DNA from: JADJWR01 sp964509545
Lineage (GTDB): Bacteria; Pseudomonadota; Gammaproteobacteria; Burkholderiales; Burkholderiaceae_F
Direction of reading: 5' to 3'
DNA: 64,000 nucleotides
Assembly (NCBI GenBank): GCA_964509545.1
Contig: CAZDXQ010000014.1
Location: 12,623-76,622 of the forward strand
How positions within the stretch are numbered: position 1 is the first letter of the stretch; every line of letters starts with the position of its first letter. The notes beneath the pieces are model-generated. The model searched no databases. It worked only from the letters and a program-made list of their open reading frames with translations, and had not been told where the DNA came from. A program made the translations under genes and the position numbers. Shown piece after piece: positions 61,379 through 64,000 of the stretch.

Positions 61379-63052
61379 TTAGGGCGCGGCCTGCAGTGCG
61401 CCTACCAGACGCGCTGTTGATCCAGAGATCGGCCTCAGCACGCGCGGCTGAGGCGAATCGTTGACGTACTGCGGATCTAAGACCTGGCTCAACTGCAGTT
61501 GGGGAAGCAGGCTGTCGACCGGCCAGAAGTTGGGACCGTCGATTGAATCGGAATTAGGGACGTTGGCGACGGACGTTGCGACGTTGCCTTGTGCAGTCAG
61601 CTTGCCGCTCGTACCGCTCGACATCGACGCACTGCCGGCAAACAGGTTGCCCGTCAGCGTCACCCATTGGGTAAAACCGGCGACAGCGACGAACGTGCCG
61701 CGACCCATTGTGTTGGTCAGCGTGTTGTGGGCCAGCGTGATCGTGTTCTCTGCGTACGTGTTCCTTTCCATGCCGTAGGCCACGGAAATGGTGTTATCCG
61801 CGTTTGGGCCCTTCTGCACCAGGTTGCCGCGCAAGGACACAACCCCGCCATCGGGAAAGTCGAGCAGGTAACTCGATGTGCCGGTCGGGCCGTCCATGAA
61901 ATAACTATTCTCGATAAAGCTCTGCTTGGCACGGCTCTTCAGGTTGTGGCCGACCTTTGCCTCATGAAAGAAACTGGCGCGGACGTTCAGACGATCGACA
62001 TTGCCGATGTAGATTCCGTGAGACTGGCCGTCGCCGAAGCCGTTTCGGGCGAACTCCGATCGTTCGATGGTAACGGTGGTTCCGCCCACGCCGCCGAGGA
62101 TGCCGTTCTCGTTGTCATAGAAGCCGGTGTTGCGCAGCACCAGGTTGCCGCCGTCGAGGCGGATACCGGCGCCATTTTGATCGGGCACGGTGGCCTGGTG
62201 AAACTCGACGTTCACGATGGTGGTGGTGCCAGTGCTTGGCACGGACAGCACCCAGATCCCCTTGCCCAGTGCATTCTTGCCGTCTGCAAACAGACGGGCG
62301 CGCCCGCCATCGCCGCATATCACGAGGTCGCTGGCGCGCCAGGTCGTCACGTCGCCGACATAGTCGCCGGGGGCGATCAGGATTCGGTCGCCATTCTGCG
62401 CGACTAACGACGCCGCGCTCGGTGCTGCGTACTGCTTTCCAGGTCCAACCTCGAGCGTCCTTCCAGCTGTGGTCGGGCATGGGTCGACTGCTCCCGTCGG
62501 GCTCGGCGCTGGCGCAGGTGCAGGCGCAGGTGCAGGTGCAGGTGCAGGCGCAGGTGCAGCCAAGGTCGTGGCCGTTGCGATCGAAGAGGGTGCGGAGACG
62601 TTGCCTGAGGCATCGACCGCCACGACATGGTACGAATACGCTGTATCCGCGCCAAGGCCGCTGTCCGCGTAGTTCGTCGTCGTCGGGCTGGTGATCAGCG
62701 TGTCCGGCGTGCAGCCGCTACCTGAGCAACGATACAGCCGATATCGCGTCACTCCGACGTTGTCTGTCGCAGCGCCCCAACTGACAGAAATCGAGGTCGA
62801 TGAGCTTGCCGTTGCAGTCAGACCTTCCGGTGACGACGGCGCAATGGTGTCGGCGAATTTCCATCGCGGAGGTTTCTTGGCCTCCAGGTAACTCACGGAT
62901 TCGTCGCTCGCAGCGTTTCCGGAACCGCCACACCCGGTCATGAGGGCTGCGCAGCCGAACAGGGCGCTAGCGAACGCGTGCCGATCTATCGAACTGCGGG
63001 GTCGAGCCATCTTGGTCATGCAAGTCGCCATCAAGGTCGAGTGACGAGGCAT
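61379..63052 (-). CDS. Lipoprotein with fibronectin type III domain and right-handed beta-helix
   Basis: A 557-residue exported protein. The signal peptide ends in lipobox LMTGC (Cys at about 41). An FN3 domain follows (SSPEGLTATASSSTSISVSWGAATDNVGVTRY... VVAVDASG; about 73-165), then an (AP)n linker and a parallel beta-helix (about 200-520) with turns such as NGAGIRLDGGNLVLRNTGFY, GTTVTIERSEFARNGF and NTITLAHNTLTNTMG. Beta-helix proteins of this kind bind or cleave acidic polysaccharides. Role in modifying the exopolysaccharide is inference. Several in-frame ATGs (63052, 63031, 63019, 63010) could be the start. Confidence 0.8.
   Translation of the reverse strand: MPRHSTLMATCMTKMARPRSSIDRHAFASALFGCAALMTGCGGSGNAASDESVSYLEAKKPPRWKFADTIAPSSPEGLTATASSSTSISVSWGAATDNVGVTRYRLYRCSGSGCTPDTLITSPTTTNYADSGLGADTAYSYHVVAVDASGNVSAPSSIATATTLAAPAPAPAPAPAPAPAPAPSPTGAVDPCPTTAGRTLEVGPGKQYAAPSAASLVAQNGDRILIAPGDYVGDVTTWRASDLVICGDGGRARLFADGKNALGKGIWVLSVPSTGTTTIVNVEFHQATVPDQNGAGIRLDGGNLVLRNTGFYDNENGILGGVGGTTVTIERSEFARNGFGDGQSHGIYIGNVDRLNVRASFFHEAKVGHNLKSRAKQSFIENSYFMDGPTGTSSYLLDFPDGGVVSLRGNLVQKGPNADNTISVAYGMERNTYAENTITLAHNTLTNTMGRGTFVAVAGFTQWVTLTGNLFAGSASMSSGTSGKLTAQGNVATSVANVPNSDSIDGPNFWPVDSLLPQLQLSQVLDPQYVNDSPQPRVLRPISGSTARLVGALQAAP
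62511..62558. repeat. Hexamer tandem repeat encoding an Ala-Pro linker
   Basis: Eight consecutive GG(C/T)GCA units. On the minus strand they encode the repeated Ala-Pro linker between the FN3 and beta-helix domains of the lipoprotein. Units vary only at one base, so replication slippage could change linker length. Confidence 0.8.
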
Positions 63053-63578
63053 TCCGGCGGTAGCCTGGAACTGAATGCGTCTACGTCACCCGACACTACG
63101 CACACGGCATGTCAAGGTCACTCGGTACTACGAGCTAACGCGCTCGCGCCTGCCGGGTAATCCAATCTGCCTCGCGGCGCTGCGCCGGCCAGAGAAGGTT
63201 CCGCTATGAGGGTGTGCCTGTGATGATGGTGTTCGATCGACGCGCGGGCAGCCGTCGAGCAAGCGCCTGGTGATCGTGATGCGGTGTTCGCAGCCGCGGC
63301 GTCTGGGGCGTGCTGTCCTCGCGTCGCTTACTGCGGCGGCCCGCCACCGCTCCTCTGGCGTCCTCGATCAAAGGTGTCGGCTTTTCTTACATGCGACCGA
63401 ACAGAGCTTTGATCGACATGAGCGATGGCTTGTAGGTGATTGATTCGGAGAGACTCTTTGCCGCTGGTGGGGAAATTGCTTTGCCGTTACGGGGCGCGGC
63501 GACCGCGCGCCGGTCCCAATGAAGAATCCTGCCGGGAACCGGCAGCGCGCACAGCGCAAGAACAAGAGGAAGCGTGCA
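63053..63578. other. Intergenic region before the last gene
   Basis: About 525 bp between divergent secreted-protein genes. No gene, FNR box or repeat was recognised. It should contain the promoters of both. Confidence 0.5.
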
Positions 63579-64000
63579 ATGAGAACAACAACCGCAGCGA
63601 TGGCGAGGACGATTTTGAGTTTCGCGTTGTGTCTTCTCCTCGCGTTGTCTTCATTGCAGGCGCTGGGTCAGGTTGCGTTCCAAGATGAATTCAACGCTGG
63701 AAGCCTGGGCAGCGGCTGGCAGTTCCAGGACGGCTACGCGCAGCAACTGCCGCAGGACACGCAGAACCACGCTTCGTTCCAGATGTCCGGATCGCATCTC
63801 GCGATCTCGTTCGCTGGCGGCGCCGAGCACAACATGTGGTGGCTCCGGCAGGCCCAGATGGTCCGCCCTTACCTCGGCAGCGGGGTCTACGAAATCAAGA
63901 TGGATTCGGGTCTGACGGGAGACCAGCAGTTTGGCCTGGTGTTTCAGCGCAGTCCCGGAACGTTCATGATCTTCATGCTGTATGCGTTCTCCGGGAGCCA
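63579..64000 (+). CDS. Secreted protein, concanavalin-like domain, cut by the window end
   Basis: Open from ATG 63579 (AAGAGGAAG upstream) to the edge, about 140 codons. A signal peptide (ILSFALCLLLALSSLQALG) is followed by FQDEFNAGSLGSGWQFQDG, which resembles the beginning of DUF1349/laminin-G/GH16 jelly-roll domains. HNMWWLRQAQMVRPYLGSGVYEIKM and QFGLVFQRSPGTFMIFML follow. Catalytic residues, and any PEP-CTERM signal, would lie beyond the window. Confidence 0.65.
   Translation, partial: MRTTTAAMARTILSFALCLLLALSSLQALGQVAFQDEFNAGSLGSGWQFQDGYAQQLPQDTQNHASFQMSGSHLAISFAGGAEHNMWWLRQAQMVRPYLGSGVYEIKMDSGLTGDQQFGLVFQRSPGTFMIFMLYAFSGS

Noticed and set aside
62511..62558. CRISPR-like repeat
   Set aside because: It is a 6-bp tandem coding repeat for an Ala-Pro linker, with no spacers.

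Overview
The window is GC-rich chromosomal DNA (roughly two thirds G+C, with coding dense on both strands) from a Gram-negative bacterium. An exosortase A (XrtA/PEP-CTERM) polysaccharide locus, a KpsEMT capsule exporter, lipoproteins and outer-membrane barrels, and FNR-type promoters together suggest a betaproteobacterium of the Rhodocyclales or Burkholderiales. That placement is inference; no rRNA, tRNA, IS element or CRISPR array was seen.

Layout. (a) 1-2884, minus strand: the start of a glycosyltransferase and a KpsT/KpsM/KpsE exporter. (b) 3274-6104, minus: a two-subunit CoA-transferase, a medium-chain oxidoreductase and a small outer-membrane protein. (c) 6566-9885, plus: a cyclopropane-synthase-type lipid methyltransferase, an FAD oxidoreductase and a four-helix membrane protein, possibly a branched-chain (10-methyl) fatty-acid module. 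(d) About 9.9-38.1 kb: a stress and low-oxygen island. It holds glgC, a 2-oxoacid dehydrogenase/acetyl-CoA synthetase operon with flavodoxin and HemG-like genes, Hsp20, a Lon-like protease, USP proteins, two related APH-type kinases, a DHH phosphoesterase, patatin, RtcB and archease, nicotinate phosphoribosyltransferase facing PRPP synthase, a phosphoribosyltransferase and FolD. (e) 38.6-58.1 kb, plus: a long XrtA exopolysaccharide operon (export lipoprotein, chain-length protein, tyrosine kinase, barrel, ATPase, WecB, deacetylase, FemAB-like protein, exosortase, four glycosyltransferases, two amidotransferases). (f) 58.1-64 kb: a second deacetylase framed by palindromic repeats, an AlgD-like dehydrogenase, a beta-helix lipoprotein and a truncated secreted protein.

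The main finding is regulatory. The island's promoters share an FNR/Anr-type box (TTGA-N6-TCAA, exact or one mismatch). In seven promoters (glgC, acs operon, hsp20, patatin, the 31.7-kb rtcB operon, pncB, prs) the gap between the box and a recognisable -10 element is exactly 21 bp, the class II activator geometry. Two boxes appear to serve divergent genes. This unites otherwise unrelated genes as one probable low-oxygen survival regulon: glycogen and acetyl-CoA metabolism, proteostasis, RNA repair, NAD/PRPP supply and lipid remodelling.

In the polysaccharide half, an AlgD-like enzyme that would make a uronic-acid sugar nucleotide lies next to an operon with two intact glutamine amidotransferases, suggesting an amidated, uronic-acid-containing exopolysaccharide.
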